From Spirochaetae bacterium HGW-Spirochaetae-1 (GTDB taxonomy: Bacteria; Spirochaetota; UBA4802; UBA5550), in contig PGXY01000001.1 in NCBI GenBank assembly GCA_002839375.1, positions 62,001-126,000 on the forward strand: DNA of 64,000 nt, written 5' to 3'. The stretch's first letter is position 1. The number at the start of each line of letters is the position of its first letter. Of this stretch, positions 1 to 7,670 are shown piece by piece. The notes beneath the pieces are model-generated. The model had not been told where the DNA came from. It did no database searches and saw only the letters and a program-made list of their open reading frames with translations. A program made the translations under genes and the position numbers.

Positions 1-1133
1 TTTCTGCCATTTTCCTTTGATTGGTATAATGCCCTGTCGGCCATCGTGATGAACTCCTCGGCGTCACCAGGGTCCAGTTCCGGAATGGAGGAATATCCTG
101 CCGAGACAGTAACATGAAGTGATGTGCCGCTATACTCAATATGCATTAGATCAATCTTTTGCCGGATTCGCTCCATAAAAATTATGGCATCATTTTGTGA
201 TGTTTCAGGAAGTATGACGGCAAACTCCTCTCCTCCATAGCGGCAGGGGATGTCCATGGATCTGCAGTTGTCCTCGATAACGGCCGCGACCTCCTTGAGT
301 ACACGGTCTCCTGCCTGGTGGCCATAGGTGTCATTGAATACTTTGAAATGGTCAATGTCAAACATTGCCAGGGTGAGTGGATGTTTATATCGTCGTGATC
401 GCTTCAGCTCTTCAACCAGGCGTTCCTTGAAATATTTATGGATAAAGAGCCTGGTCATGCCGTCCTTAATTGCCATGGTGTAGAGATCAGCATTTTTAAT
501 GGCAATTGCCGATTGCGTGGAAATATATTGGAGAATTATCAAATCAAAATGAGTAAATTTTCCATTGATTTTATTGATAGCTTCAATAACGCCGATGATT
601 TCACCGTCAACGGTAAGAGGAACGGCGAGAATGGAAGATGTCCGCATATGAGATTTTTTATCTGCTATATTGGAAAATCGGGGATCATTGAGAGGATCAT
701 TGATAATCATGGGAGTACCGTTGCTCCAGACTGTTCCGGCAATTCCTTCCCCTTTTTTCAGGCGGGTGTCCTTCAGCATTTCACCCTCGTCATCCTTGCT
801 GAGAATAGCAAATTTTAGCTGATTTACCTCAACATCGACCAAAAGCATGCTGCTTCTCTCGCATTGGAGGAGGTCCTTTATTTGCTGGAGGATCCTTTTG
901 AGGATTTCCTCCTTTTCGAGGGAATTAGTGATGTAGGTGTTTATTTCGATGAGTTGGCGGAATTTTCGGATATGCTCCTTCCTGATCAGCTGATCCTTTT
1001 TTAGCCTGTTATAGGTTATTTTTAAGGACTGAAGGCCGGCTTCTTTTTTAGTATGCTTATTGTTACTGCTCATAAATCTTTGATAATTGTATATATTGCC
1101 GGTTTTGATGAAATCAAACTTTTTCTGGGACAT
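1..1133 (-). CDS. GAF-GGDEF diguanylate cyclase, C-terminus cut by window edge
   Basis: Makes cyclic di-GMP from two GTP. About 377 codons are visible with no stop before position 1. The start ATG at 1133 follows GAGG with a 9-base spacer. After a short basic, coiled N-terminus comes a GAF-type sensor region (about residues 65-215, with the typical GEGIAGTVW and LAVPLTVDGEIIGVIEA strands), then a GGDEF domain. The active-site loop RYGGEEF lies at about 217-240 on the other strand. An RSMD inhibitory I-site sits five residues before GGEEF, so product inhibition is likely. The domain is nearly complete (ADRALYQSKENG is present), so only a few dozen residues should be missing. The GAF ligand is unknown. 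The gene is transcribed away from the 5S rRNA gene. Confidence 0.93.
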   Translation of the reverse strand, partial: MSQKKFDFIKTGNIYNYQRFMSSNNKHTKKEAGLQSLKITYNRLKKDQLIRKEHIRKFRQLIEINTYITNSLEKEEILKRILQQIKDLLQCERSSMLLVDVEVNQLKFAILSKDDEGEMLKDTRLKKGEGIAGTVWSNGTPMIINDPLNDPRFSNIADKKSHMRTSSILAVPLTVDGEIIGVIEAINKINGKFTHFDLIILQYISTQSAIAIKNADLYTMAIKDGMTRLFIHKYFKERLVEELKRSRRYKHPLTLAMFDIDHFKVFNDTYGHQAGDRVLKEVAAVIEDNCRSMDIPCRYGGEEFAVILPETSQNDAIIFMERIRQKIDLMHIEYSGTSLHVTVSAGYSSIPELDPGDAEEFITMADRALYQSKENGR

Positions 1134-1253
1134 GGTGTATTTACCTCACGGATTACCGGTCAGGCTCATCGGGCATATAAATCAGTTTAATGTAATAAAA
1201 TTCAAAAAAAAATCCAGCAAATAAAAATATTTTTTTATTTTTATAATTTTATA

Positions 1254-1282
1254 TTGACAGAAAATAACCACCAGTCTATATG
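1254..1282 (+). promoter_or_regulatory. Promoter of the solitary 5S rRNA
   Basis: A perfect -35 TTGACA (1254-1259) is followed after 17 bases by TATATG (1277-1282). A long A/T-rich stretch just upstream (about 1200-1253) could act as an UP element, as expected for a stable-RNA promoter. The predicted start, near 1290, lies about 18 bases before the mature 5S end. Confidence 0.6.
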
Positions 1283-1307
1283 GTTACTTACATTGATGAA
1301 AATGATT

Positions 1308-1427
<120 letters not shown>

Positions 1428-1446
1428 TGGCATCATACATAATTAT

Positions 1447-1477
1447 AAAAAAAGGACATCGAAAGATGTCCTTTTTT
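1447..1477 (+). terminator. Intrinsic terminator of the 5S rRNA
   Basis: Perfect stem AAAGGACATC / GATGTCCTTT closed by a GAAA tetraloop and followed by a T run, 20 bases after the 5S end. Confidence 0.92.
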
Positions 1478-1502
1478 ATTTTGCAAAATGTATGAATAAA
1501 AA

Positions 1503-1527
1503 AAAAGGCGACTAAAAGTCGCCTTTT
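1503..1527 (-). terminator. Terminator of the 1553-2008 lipoprotein gene
   Basis: Stem AAAAGGCGACT / AGTCGCCTTTT with a 3-base loop. On the minus strand the stem is followed by a run of T, 25 bases past the stop codon of the lipoprotein gene. Confidence 0.85.
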
Positions 1528-1552
1528 CCGGTTTTAAGGGAAATTAAATCAG

Positions 1553-2008
1553 TTATTCCCAATCAGCAGCAGATACTTTCTTTTTAAGGCCCTTTGCTTT
1601 TACTTCATAGATTATTTCACAGTTATCTTCCGCATCATAAGTCACTTTATATACAGACCCACCTTTAATAGTGCCCTGTATTTCCTGAGCAATGGCAATT
1701 CCGGTCATTTCGAAATTAGACATACCAGCAGCGCCCTCAATTTTAGATCCTTTGAATTTCTCAAGAACCTGATACTGAGCATTAAGAATAGCAGCGCGTT
1801 TGGCAGCTTCTCTTCTCTGAACCTGATTTGTCAGCGTGCGGGTGGGGACACCAGCTGCGGCAATGCGATAGGTATTCTCGTCTATCCAGCCCTCAGTTTT
1901 AAAAGTTTCGCCTTTTACGGTTCCACCCATTTTGCTACCGCCGCATGCGGTCAATGAGAAAAGAATGCCAAAAGAAAGTACCATGGCAACTGCAACAAAT
2001 TTTTTCAT
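1553..2008 (-). CDS. LPP20-like lipoprotein
   Basis: A 151-residue secreted lipoprotein. The signal peptide ends in a lipobox (LTAC, Cys22). The body has the alanine-rich helix typical of LPP20/LPP20-like proteins (RREAAKRAAILNA) followed by short beta strands. The start has a strong GGAGG ribosome site. Its sequence echoes the divergent gene at 2385-2777: GW(I/V)DE(N/D)TY near the middle and KGLKKK at the end, so the two look like paralogues. A good promoter lies at 2138-2166. The LPP20 assignment is by eye and the function is unknown; the expected location is lipid-anchored in the envelope. Confidence 0.85.
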   Translation of the reverse strand: MKKFVAVAMVLSFGILFSLTACGGSKMGGTVKGETFKTEGWIDENTYRIAAAGVPTRTLTNQVQRREAAKRAAILNAQYQVLEKFKGSKIEGAAGMSNFEMTGIAIAQEIQGTIKGGSVYKVTYDAEDNCEIIYEVKAKGLKKKVSAADWE

Positions 2009-2137
2009 CTAAAATTCCTCCTATTTGAAATGATGTAACTTTCATCTATTTGTCTGAACCTTTATTACGAAACAGACAAATTATAAAAGGGGATTGTGAT
2101 CCCCCTTCTATTTCACATCTATGAATAATCGCAAATC

Positions 2138-2166
2138 AGTATAATAATAAAATTGAGAAACGTCAA
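2138..2166 (-). promoter_or_regulatory. Promoter for the LPP20-like lipoprotein; rest of the gap 2009-2384
   Basis: On the minus strand TTGACG (2161-2166) and TATACT (2138-2143) are separated by exactly 17 bases. The predicted leader contains an 8-base inverted repeat TTTGTCTG / CAGACAAA (2049-2056 and 2073-2080). The rest of the 376-base gap up to 2384 is very A/T rich. I see no further gene in it and no convincing promoter for the rightward gene. Confidence 0.6.
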
Positions 2167-2384
2167 CATAAAATTGGTTTTTTTTATTTCAATATGGACA
2201 TAATGCTACATATGGAAATTAATATTAATATATTCATATTATGCGATATGAGAAACATAAAATGGATTTAGTCTGTGCATATAGAAATTCAGAATCATTT
2301 AAATATCAATTATATTTTTTGTTTTATTGTTGAAATATTTTTCAAAGCCGGTAGTTTAATAAAAAAGGAAGAAGGAGAATGTAA

Positions 2385-2777
2385 ATGAAATTTGCACCTA
2401 TCATTTTAATTTTTGTGTTTTGCATATCATGTGCAACGGACAAGACGACTGTAGTACCTAAACCAGGGCAGCCTGGCCAGACTACCGAGGTCAGTGTTAC
2501 GACCGGATGGGTCGATGAAGACACCTATACCGTGAGAGTCACGGCGGAAGATGTTGAAAAGGCCAGGGAGATGGCAAGACACCAGATATTGAAGGATATT
2601 GTCAACGTGCGAGTGAGAAATGGCAGCAGGTACACGGATATAACAAAAATAAACGGTGAATTTGAGAAGCCATTAAAAGAGGGAAGAATTATAAAACAGG
2701 AACAGATCGATGGTGGTGTTGAAGTTTTTTTTCAGATAAACGACAAGGGATTGAAGAAAAAATTTGAGCGGCAATAA
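2385..2777 (+). CDS. Small lipoprotein, paralogue of the 1553-2008 product
   Basis: 130 residues. The start ATG follows GAAGGAG. A short signal peptide ends at a lipobox-like CISC (Cys16). The mature part begins with a Pro/Gly/Thr-rich linker, then GWVDEDTY, a charged helix (KAREMARHQILKDI) and a final KGLKKKFERQ. These landmarks occur in the same order in the divergently transcribed lipoprotein at 1553-2008. The stop codon is only two bases from the end of convergent purN. Function unknown. Confidence 0.83.
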   Translation: MKFAPIILIFVFCISCATDKTTVVPKPGQPGQTTEVSVTTGWVDEDTYTVRVTAEDVEKAREMARHQILKDIVNVRVRNGSRYTDITKINGEFEKPLKEGRIIKQEQIDGGVEVFFQINDKGLKKKFERQ

Positions 2778-2779
2778 AG

Positions 2780-3385
2780 TTATAAAATAGTTACTTTTCT
2801 CCCTTCCACATGTAATTTATCCTGGCAGAAAAGCTTTACTGATTCGGGAAGAATGCGGTGCTCCTCTTTCAGTATTCTTGCTGCAAGAGATGTTATGGTA
2901 TCTTCGGGCGTAACGGGAATGGCCGATTGCAGTATAATGGGACCTGTATCGGTCCCCTCATCGATGAAATGAGTTGTACACCCCGTTATCTTTACTCCGT
3001 AATCGAAGGCCTGCTTCTGGGCATCCACTCCCGGGAAGGCCGGTAGGAGGGCGGGATGAATATTTATTATTTTGTTTTTAAAGGCATGGACGAAGAAAGA
3101 GGTAAGGACGCGCATATATCCGGCAGCCACCACCAGATCGGTGTTATATTTATTCAAAAGCCTGATAATTTTTTCTTCATGGTCCTGGCGGGAAATTTGA
3201 CGGGGATCCACAAAAAAAGCCTCCATGCCGTATTCGCGGGCTTTTTCAAGTGCTTTCGCATCGGCTTTGTTTGAAATAAGGATACCCAATTTTGCCCTGA
3301 TCTCGCCGGATAATATCTTCTCGGCTACTACGGAGAAATTGGATCCTCTTCCGGAAACTAAAAATGATACAACTTTTTTCTGCAT
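2780..3385 (-). CDS. purN: Phosphoribosylglycinamide formyltransferase (GART)
   Basis: Third step of purine synthesis: transfers formyl from 10-formyl-THF to glycinamide ribonucleotide. The protein of about 201 residues starts with the usual strand and phosphate loop (VVSFLVSGRGSNF). It carries the catalytic Asn and His in INIHPALLP and the catalytic Asp in DEGTDTGPI. I chose the ATG at 3385 because AAGGGAG lies 7 bases upstream and the family begins here; the open frame extends to 3448 but that extension lacks a ribosome site. It lies 77 bases downstream of pyrE on the same strand, so the two nucleotide genes probably share a transcript. Confidence 0.95.
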   Translation of the reverse strand: MQKKVVSFLVSGRGSNFSVVAEKILSGEIRAKLGILISNKADAKALEKAREYGMEAFFVDPRQISRQDHEEKIIRLLNKYNTDLVVAAGYMRVLTSFFVHAFKNKIINIHPALLPAFPGVDAQKQAFDYGVKITGCTTHFIDEGTDTGPIILQSAIPVTPEDTITSLAARILKEEHRILPESVKLFCQDKLHVEGRKVTIL

Positions 3386-3462
3386 AAACAGCTCCCTTAT
3401 CATTGCTGAAAATCCTGTTTTTCCGTTAATTGAAAGGTCTGCAGGCATGTCGCAGAGGAATT

Positions 3463-4134
3463 TTACTTAACACCATACATATCCATGTACTCATCTATAC
3501 GGCCCTTAATGGCGTCGTCCAAAATGATTTTTCCGTCGATTTGCCGGTTCAGAAGATACGATACGATCTCCCGGATTGTGACAATTGACATTGTTTTGAT
3601 GCCGAATTCGTCTTCCACCTCTCTGAGAGCGGTCTTATTTCCCTGGCCTCTCTCCATTCTGTCCACGGATATTACCAGACCTGCGATGCTAACCTTTCCC
3701 TGAGCCATGAGTATAGGAACGCTTTCCCGGACCGAAGTCCCGGCGGTAATGACGTCCTCGACAATTATAATCCTGTCACCGTCCTGGGGTTTGTAACCGA
3801 TTAAAGACCCGCCTTCACCATGATCTTTTGCCTCTTTTCTGTTGAAACAGAAGTTCTTATTGATGTTATGATTTGTGTGAAGCGCTATGCTCGTGGTAAC
3901 ACACAGGGGAATTCCCTTGTAGGCAGGACCATAGAGAACGTCAAAATTATCCCCGAGATTGGCCTTGATGCATTCGGCGTAAAAGGAGCCCAGTTTCGTT
4001 ATCTGCTCACCGGTTTTATAATTACCCGTATTTATAAAAAAGGGTGTTTTCCTGCCGCTTTTTGTTGTGAAATCACCGAAAGTCAACACTTTTGAACGGA
4101 CCATGAATTCGATAAATTGTTCTTTGTAGTTCAT
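3463..4134 (-). CDS. pyrE: Orotate phosphoribosyltransferase
   Basis: Converts orotate and PRPP to OMP in pyrimidine synthesis. 223 residues, a normal length. The type I phosphoribosyltransferase fold is clear: the PRPP loop IIIVEDVITAGTS in the middle, the FGDFTTKSGRKTPFF start, and the flexible-loop region NRKEAKDHGEGG. The start has a GAGAG ribosome site. It is followed by purN, and 61 bases separate it from the upstream PP-loop gene on the same strand. Confidence 0.96.
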   Translation of the reverse strand: MNYKEQFIEFMVRSKVLTFGDFTTKSGRKTPFFINTGNYKTGEQITKLGSFYAECIKANLGDNFDVLYGPAYKGIPLCVTTSIALHTNHNINKNFCFNRKEAKDHGEGGSLIGYKPQDGDRIIIVEDVITAGTSVRESVPILMAQGKVSIAGLVISVDRMERGQGNKTALREVEDEFGIKTMSIVTIREIVSYLLNRQIDGKIILDDAIKGRIDEYMDMYGVK

Positions 4135-4195
4135 TTGATTACTCTCATCATAATTTTAAAGGCCATGCATGAGGTGGAAGAGACAGTCAGACGCG

Positions 4196-5194
4196 TCAAA
4201 TGCGCATCCTGTTCAGGATTTCATCAGAAACCCTTTCTCCGGCAAGTATTTTTTTTAGAAATACTCCTTTTTGATAAATGTTGATTTCCCTTGCATCGTC
4301 CCGGGGCTTCCCGTATCGTGCAATTACTGAAGTGATGAAGGGGAACTCTTTTTCATTAGGCAGACCCTTCACAAAGATGTCAGGGCCGCTGAAAAGAGGT
4401 TGGAAAAAATAATCGGCCTCGTCCCGGTGTGTCTCCAGAATGACGTTTTCCTTTTCGCTACGGGAAACAAGAATTTTGACCCGTTCATCAATTCGCACAT
4501 GTCTTCCCACGGTCGTAAGAAATAAATCGAGGGGTGCGTAATCTTCATGGTGCTCCACAAGGTCACGTATCCGCGGAGCCACATTGGGATCGGTGAAGAG
4601 GCAGCCGCCTGCCGGTGATTCATATTCGGTAATGCCGAATTGCTCTGCCAGTTCCATCTGTCGTCGGCGTCCCCTGCCACTGATATCGAATAGCCTGTTT
4701 CGGTCCACCAGTCCCTGTTCTTCCACCAGTGTTGGTTTCAGTATTTTAGCGGAAAGGGGACGCAGAAGTTTGCCCTGCAATCCCGTTTCCTTTATGATAT
4801 GGTTGAGCATGTGTTTCTGCTGTGACATGGGGCGCTGCCCAACCACTTCACCCGTGGCAAGAAAAGACGCACCGGTTTCGTGCATGTATTCTGCAGCCTT
4901 CCTGAAAAAAAATATATGGCAGTCGATGCAGGGGTTAAAATTTTTTCCGTATCCATGGGCTGGATTTTTTATCATGTCAAGGTATTCCCTTCCGCAGCGG
5001 TAGAAGACGAGAGGGAGATCAATCTGGCTTGCCCTTCTGGCTGCCGGGAGATCTTGGGGGTCGCTGTCTGGGGGAACAAAGGGAAGTATGCAATGGAACC
5101 CGATGATGTCCAGTCCCTGCTCCATGAGAATCCTGGCGGCCAGGAGGCTGTCCAGGCCACCGGAATAGAGAACAATCCCCCGGGTTTTAGCCAT
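4196..5194 (-). CDS. PP-loop ATPase, MnmA/ThiI-related, likely tRNA sulfur-transfer enzyme
   Basis: 332 residues. The N-terminal nucleotide-binding PP-loop is SGGLDS (residues 11-16). A CIDCH cysteine pair (89-92) and Cys198 in SPAGGCLFTDP sit where MnmA- and ThiI-type enzymes carry their thiolation cysteines. The region VVGQRPMSQQKHML also fits this family. The C-terminal about 110 residues are less familiar and may bind RNA. By family knowledge it should adenylate a tRNA base before sulfur insertion; the exact base is not clear and it is not standard MnmA. Its ATG shares one base with the moeA stop, suggesting translational coupling. Confidence 0.82.
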   Translation of the reverse strand: MAKTRGIVLYSGGLDSLLAARILMEQGLDIIGFHCILPFVPPDSDPQDLPAARRASQIDLPLVFYRCGREYLDMIKNPAHGYGKNFNPCIDCHIFFFRKAAEYMHETGASFLATGEVVGQRPMSQQKHMLNHIIKETGLQGKLLRPLSAKILKPTLVEEQGLVDRNRLFDISGRGRRRQMELAEQFGITEYESPAGGCLFTDPNVAPRIRDLVEHHEDYAPLDLFLTTVGRHVRIDERVKILVSRSEKENVILETHRDEADYFFQPLFSGPDIFVKGLPNEKEFPFITSVIARYGKPRDDAREINIYQKGVFLKKILAGERVSDEILNRMRI

Positions 5195-6420
5195 CAGATC
5201 TCCTCATGGTTGATGAGTTGAATCAGGACTTTTTCACCTTTGTGAAGCTTTTCAATGGTTTCCGGGAGTATTATCAGGCAGTTTGCCTGACTCATGGAGC
5301 GGAGTATGCCCGAGCCCTGGGGGCCTGTTGTTGAGACTCGCAGATCTCCGGTGACGTCGGTATAAAAAAAGGCCCTGATGTAATGGCGCCGGCCTGGTTT
5401 TTTGGAAATATCCTCGTCGCAGACGGCATTAATAAGCGGTTTATCCACCTGCCTCATCCCCATCATGCGCAGAATAACGGGCCGCACAAATTCAATGAAG
5501 GCGATCATGGTGGAAACGGGATTTCCCGGGAGGCCGAAAAAGAGTGTGTTTCCCAGTGTCCCAAAAACAACGGGTTTCCCCGGTTTCATGGCAATGGTTT
5601 CAATTTTTACATCGATCTGCATATCATGCATCACATTCTTCACAAAATCATATTTGCCCATGGAAACGCCGCCCGTGGTGATGATGATATCGTGCTCCAG
5701 GGAGTCCTGGAACATTCTTTTTGTTTCCTCGAAGGTGTCCCTGGCGATTCCCCGGTAATGGGGGATGGCACCGTATTTTTTAATTTCCGAATAGAGGGTG
5801 TAGGCATTGCTGTTTCTGATCTGTCCTTTCCGTATGGGACTGCCCACATCGACAACTTCATTTCCCGTTGAGATGACCGCCACGGAAGGCCGGCGGTATA
5901 CGCGAACCTGTTCATAGTTCAGGGAGGCCAACAGCCCAACATGGGCGGATCTGAGTATGTCCCCCTGCTTTAGTACTATTTGTCCACTCTGTATATCCTC
6001 ACCGGCAAAACGAATGTTTTCGTTTTTTTTCAGGGTCTTGAATAAAAGGACCTGATCTCCCTCTTCAGTTGTATCCTCCACGGGAATGACGGAATCGGCT
6101 CCCCGGGGTATGGGAGCGCCAGTCATGATGCGAATGGCATGTCCCCGGGTCAATGCGAGGCTATCGCTGAAATCACCGGCCTTTATCTCATCCATGATGC
6201 GTAGTTTAACCGGATTATTTTTCTCCGCTCCCCTGGTGTCTTCAAAGCATACGGCATATCCATCCATGGCTGAATTGTCCAGGGGCGGTACATCTATTTC
6301 CGATTTAATATTATCGTAGAGAACTCTTCCTGATGCGTCAAGGAAGGGAATGGTTTCGGAAGGCAGAGGCGTTGCACACTGGAGCATTATATTCAGGGCT
6401 TCATCAACAGGAATCATCAT
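5194..6420 (-). CDS. moeA: Molybdopterin molybdenumtransferase
   Basis: Inserts molybdate into adenylylated molybdopterin, the last step of molybdenum-cofactor synthesis. About 408 residues. Landmarks are the N-terminal VDEALNIML and PPLDNSAMDGYAV, the MPT-binding segment ISTGNEV, TTGGVSMGKYDFV, and GLPGNPVSTMIAF near the end. The ATG at 6420 has AAAGG six bases upstream; the frame opens further to a TTG at 6462 that I consider less likely. The stop overlaps the start of the PP-loop gene by one base. No other molybdenum-cofactor genes and no molybdoenzyme are visible nearby. Confidence 0.94.
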   Translation of the reverse strand: MMIPVDEALNIMLQCATPLPSETIPFLDASGRVLYDNIKSEIDVPPLDNSAMDGYAVCFEDTRGAEKNNPVKLRIMDEIKAGDFSDSLALTRGHAIRIMTGAPIPRGADSVIPVEDTTEEGDQVLLFKTLKKNENIRFAGEDIQSGQIVLKQGDILRSAHVGLLASLNYEQVRVYRRPSVAVISTGNEVVDVGSPIRKGQIRNSNAYTLYSEIKKYGAIPHYRGIARDTFEETKRMFQDSLEHDIIITTGGVSMGKYDFVKNVMHDMQIDVKIETIAMKPGKPVVFGTLGNTLFFGLPGNPVSTMIAFIEFVRPVILRMMGMRQVDKPLINAVCDEDISKKPGRRHYIRAFFYTDVTGDLRVSTTGPQGSGILRSMSQANCLIILPETIEKLHKGEKVLIQLINHEEI

Positions 6421-6576
6421 CTGCATCCTTTTTTTATTGAAAGATTTAGTGATATGGACCAATTATATCGTATTTCACCGGGAATGGAGTGGTAGTGTCA
6501 AGAGATTTTAAATAGCAGGGTGAATCAAATAGCTGTATCTCCTTGTAGGGAAATATATTACATATTCAAATTGCCA

Positions 6577-6614
6577 TAAGAGATTCTCTTACGATAATGT
6601 AATTTTTTCTCTTA
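6577..6614. promoter_or_regulatory. Candidate operator in the moeA / XRE-regulator gap
   Basis: A 15-base palindrome TAAGAGA-T-TCTCTTA (6577-6591) is followed 16 bases later by a further half-site TCTCTTA (6608-6614). It lies about 120 bases upstream of the XRE gene and could be its autoregulatory operator. The rest of the 310-base gap is A/T rich with no gene visible and no clear -35/-10 pair. Confidence 0.4.
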
Positions 6615-6730
6615 AAATATTAATTTTTCTTGCAAAAAAAGAGTTTTATTGTAAATTTGTTTATATATATAGCACACTATATTCAGAGTGAAGTTATATA
6701 TAAATTCTAATCAAACAGGACAAAAGGAAT

Positions 6731-7159
6731 ATGAATACAACCATGGGTAACGAGAGCAAATACAGGGAAAGATACAGAGATCATGATGTTCTCTCTCAGG
6801 ATGTTTTGGACGAGCAGCAGGAAGCTGAATTTTTCAAACATATCCGGGGAAGGATAAAGGAAGTGCGGAAAGAGCTTAAAATGACTCAGAGGGAATTCGG
6901 TGAGACATCGGGAATTGATCGTCGCTATGTTGCGAAGGTGGAGTGCGGTTCCCAGAATCCGTCATTTAAATTTCTCAGAAGCATCTCGATTAAACACAAA
7001 ATTTCACTGGACTGGCTGCTGTATGGCGTGGGACAGCGATTTGTGAATTCAGGCGACAATAATTACGGCGAAGAGCTTTCTATCTTTAAAAAGCTTCTTG
7101 ATAATGCAACTCAGGAAGATATAGATGTCATCATGAAAATGGTGACAAAAATCCTGTAA
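6731..7159 (+). CDS. XRE/Cro-type helix-turn-helix transcription regulator
   Basis: 142 residues. A helix-turn-helix of the Cro/CI type spans about residues 36-95 (IKEVRKELKMTQREFGE, then SGIDRRYVAKVECG), ending with the DWLLYGVG segment often seen in this group. The N-terminal 35 residues are charged and probably helical. The C-terminal 45 are acidic and may dimerise. An AAAGGA ribosome site sits close to the ATG. It stands alone, with a palindrome upstream (6577-6591) and its own terminator, so autoregulation is plausible. Targets are unknown. Confidence 0.88.
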   Translation: MNTTMGNESKYRERYRDHDVLSQDVLDEQQEAEFFKHIRGRIKEVRKELKMTQREFGETSGIDRRYVAKVECGSQNPSFKFLRSISIKHKISLDWLLYGVGQRFVNSGDNNYGEELSIFKKLLDNATQEDIDVIMKMVTKIL

Positions 7160-7230
7160 TTAAACGGTAAGCAGGATTTTCATATCAGAACCTGCTGTTA
7201 TACTGAATTTATTTCTTTGAGATATATAAA

Positions 7231-7256
7231 AAGGCGACTGTATGTCGCCTTTTTTA
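7231..7256 (+). terminator. Terminator of the XRE regulator gene
   Basis: Stem AAGGCGAC / GTCGCCTT with a 5-base loop, followed by T6, 71 bases after the stop codon. The core is the same GGCGAC stem as the terminator at 1503-1527. Confidence 0.88.
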
Positions 7257-7304
7257 TTAATGACAGTGTGATAGAAATTTTTCAGAAATACTGTTATTTC
7301 CGGG

Positions 7305-7661
7305 TCAATGCTGGACCACGAATTCTATTTCTATCTTCCGATGAATGTCTTTGAAGTTTTCCAGGGATATGACCTGCCAGGAAATATACCGGGAACCGGT
7401 GATTTTAATAAACCTGTCTTTCTCCTTCATTTTAATAATAAACATACCCAGAGCTGCGATGCCCGAACTGTTGAGAGTCTCCAGTTTTGTCAGGTCCAGG
7501 ATGATGGAGCTCTCTTCTGCCATGGTGTGAAAAAGAATAAATTCAATTATCTCATCATACTTTTCCACAGAGGCAAGTCTGAGGTTCCCCCGTACAGCTA
7601 TTTTTTTTTCTTCTTCTATATACCGCAGTGTGTAATCCTGCGTCACTATTTCCGAATTCAT
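7305..7661 (-). CDS. STAS-domain protein (anti-sigma factor antagonist type)
   Basis: 118 residues, one STAS domain over nearly the full length. The phosphorylation-site region is LDLTKLETLNSSGIAALGMF, with two adjacent serines as in SpoIIAA-like proteins. The ATG at 7661 has GGAG five bases upstream; an in-frame TTG one codon earlier is too close to that site. It follows the beta-CASP gene after only nine bases, so they are co-transcribed. SpoIIE-type phosphatases encoded at 12.7 and 61-63 kb are possible partners, but that link is inference. Confidence 0.87.
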   Translation of the reverse strand: MNSEIVTQDYTLRYIEEEKKIAVRGNLRLASVEKYDEIIEFILFHTMAEESSIILDLTKLETLNSSGIAALGMFIIKMKEKDRFIKITGSRYISWQVISLENFKDIHRKIEIEFVVQH

Positions 7662-7670
7662 CAATTCTCC

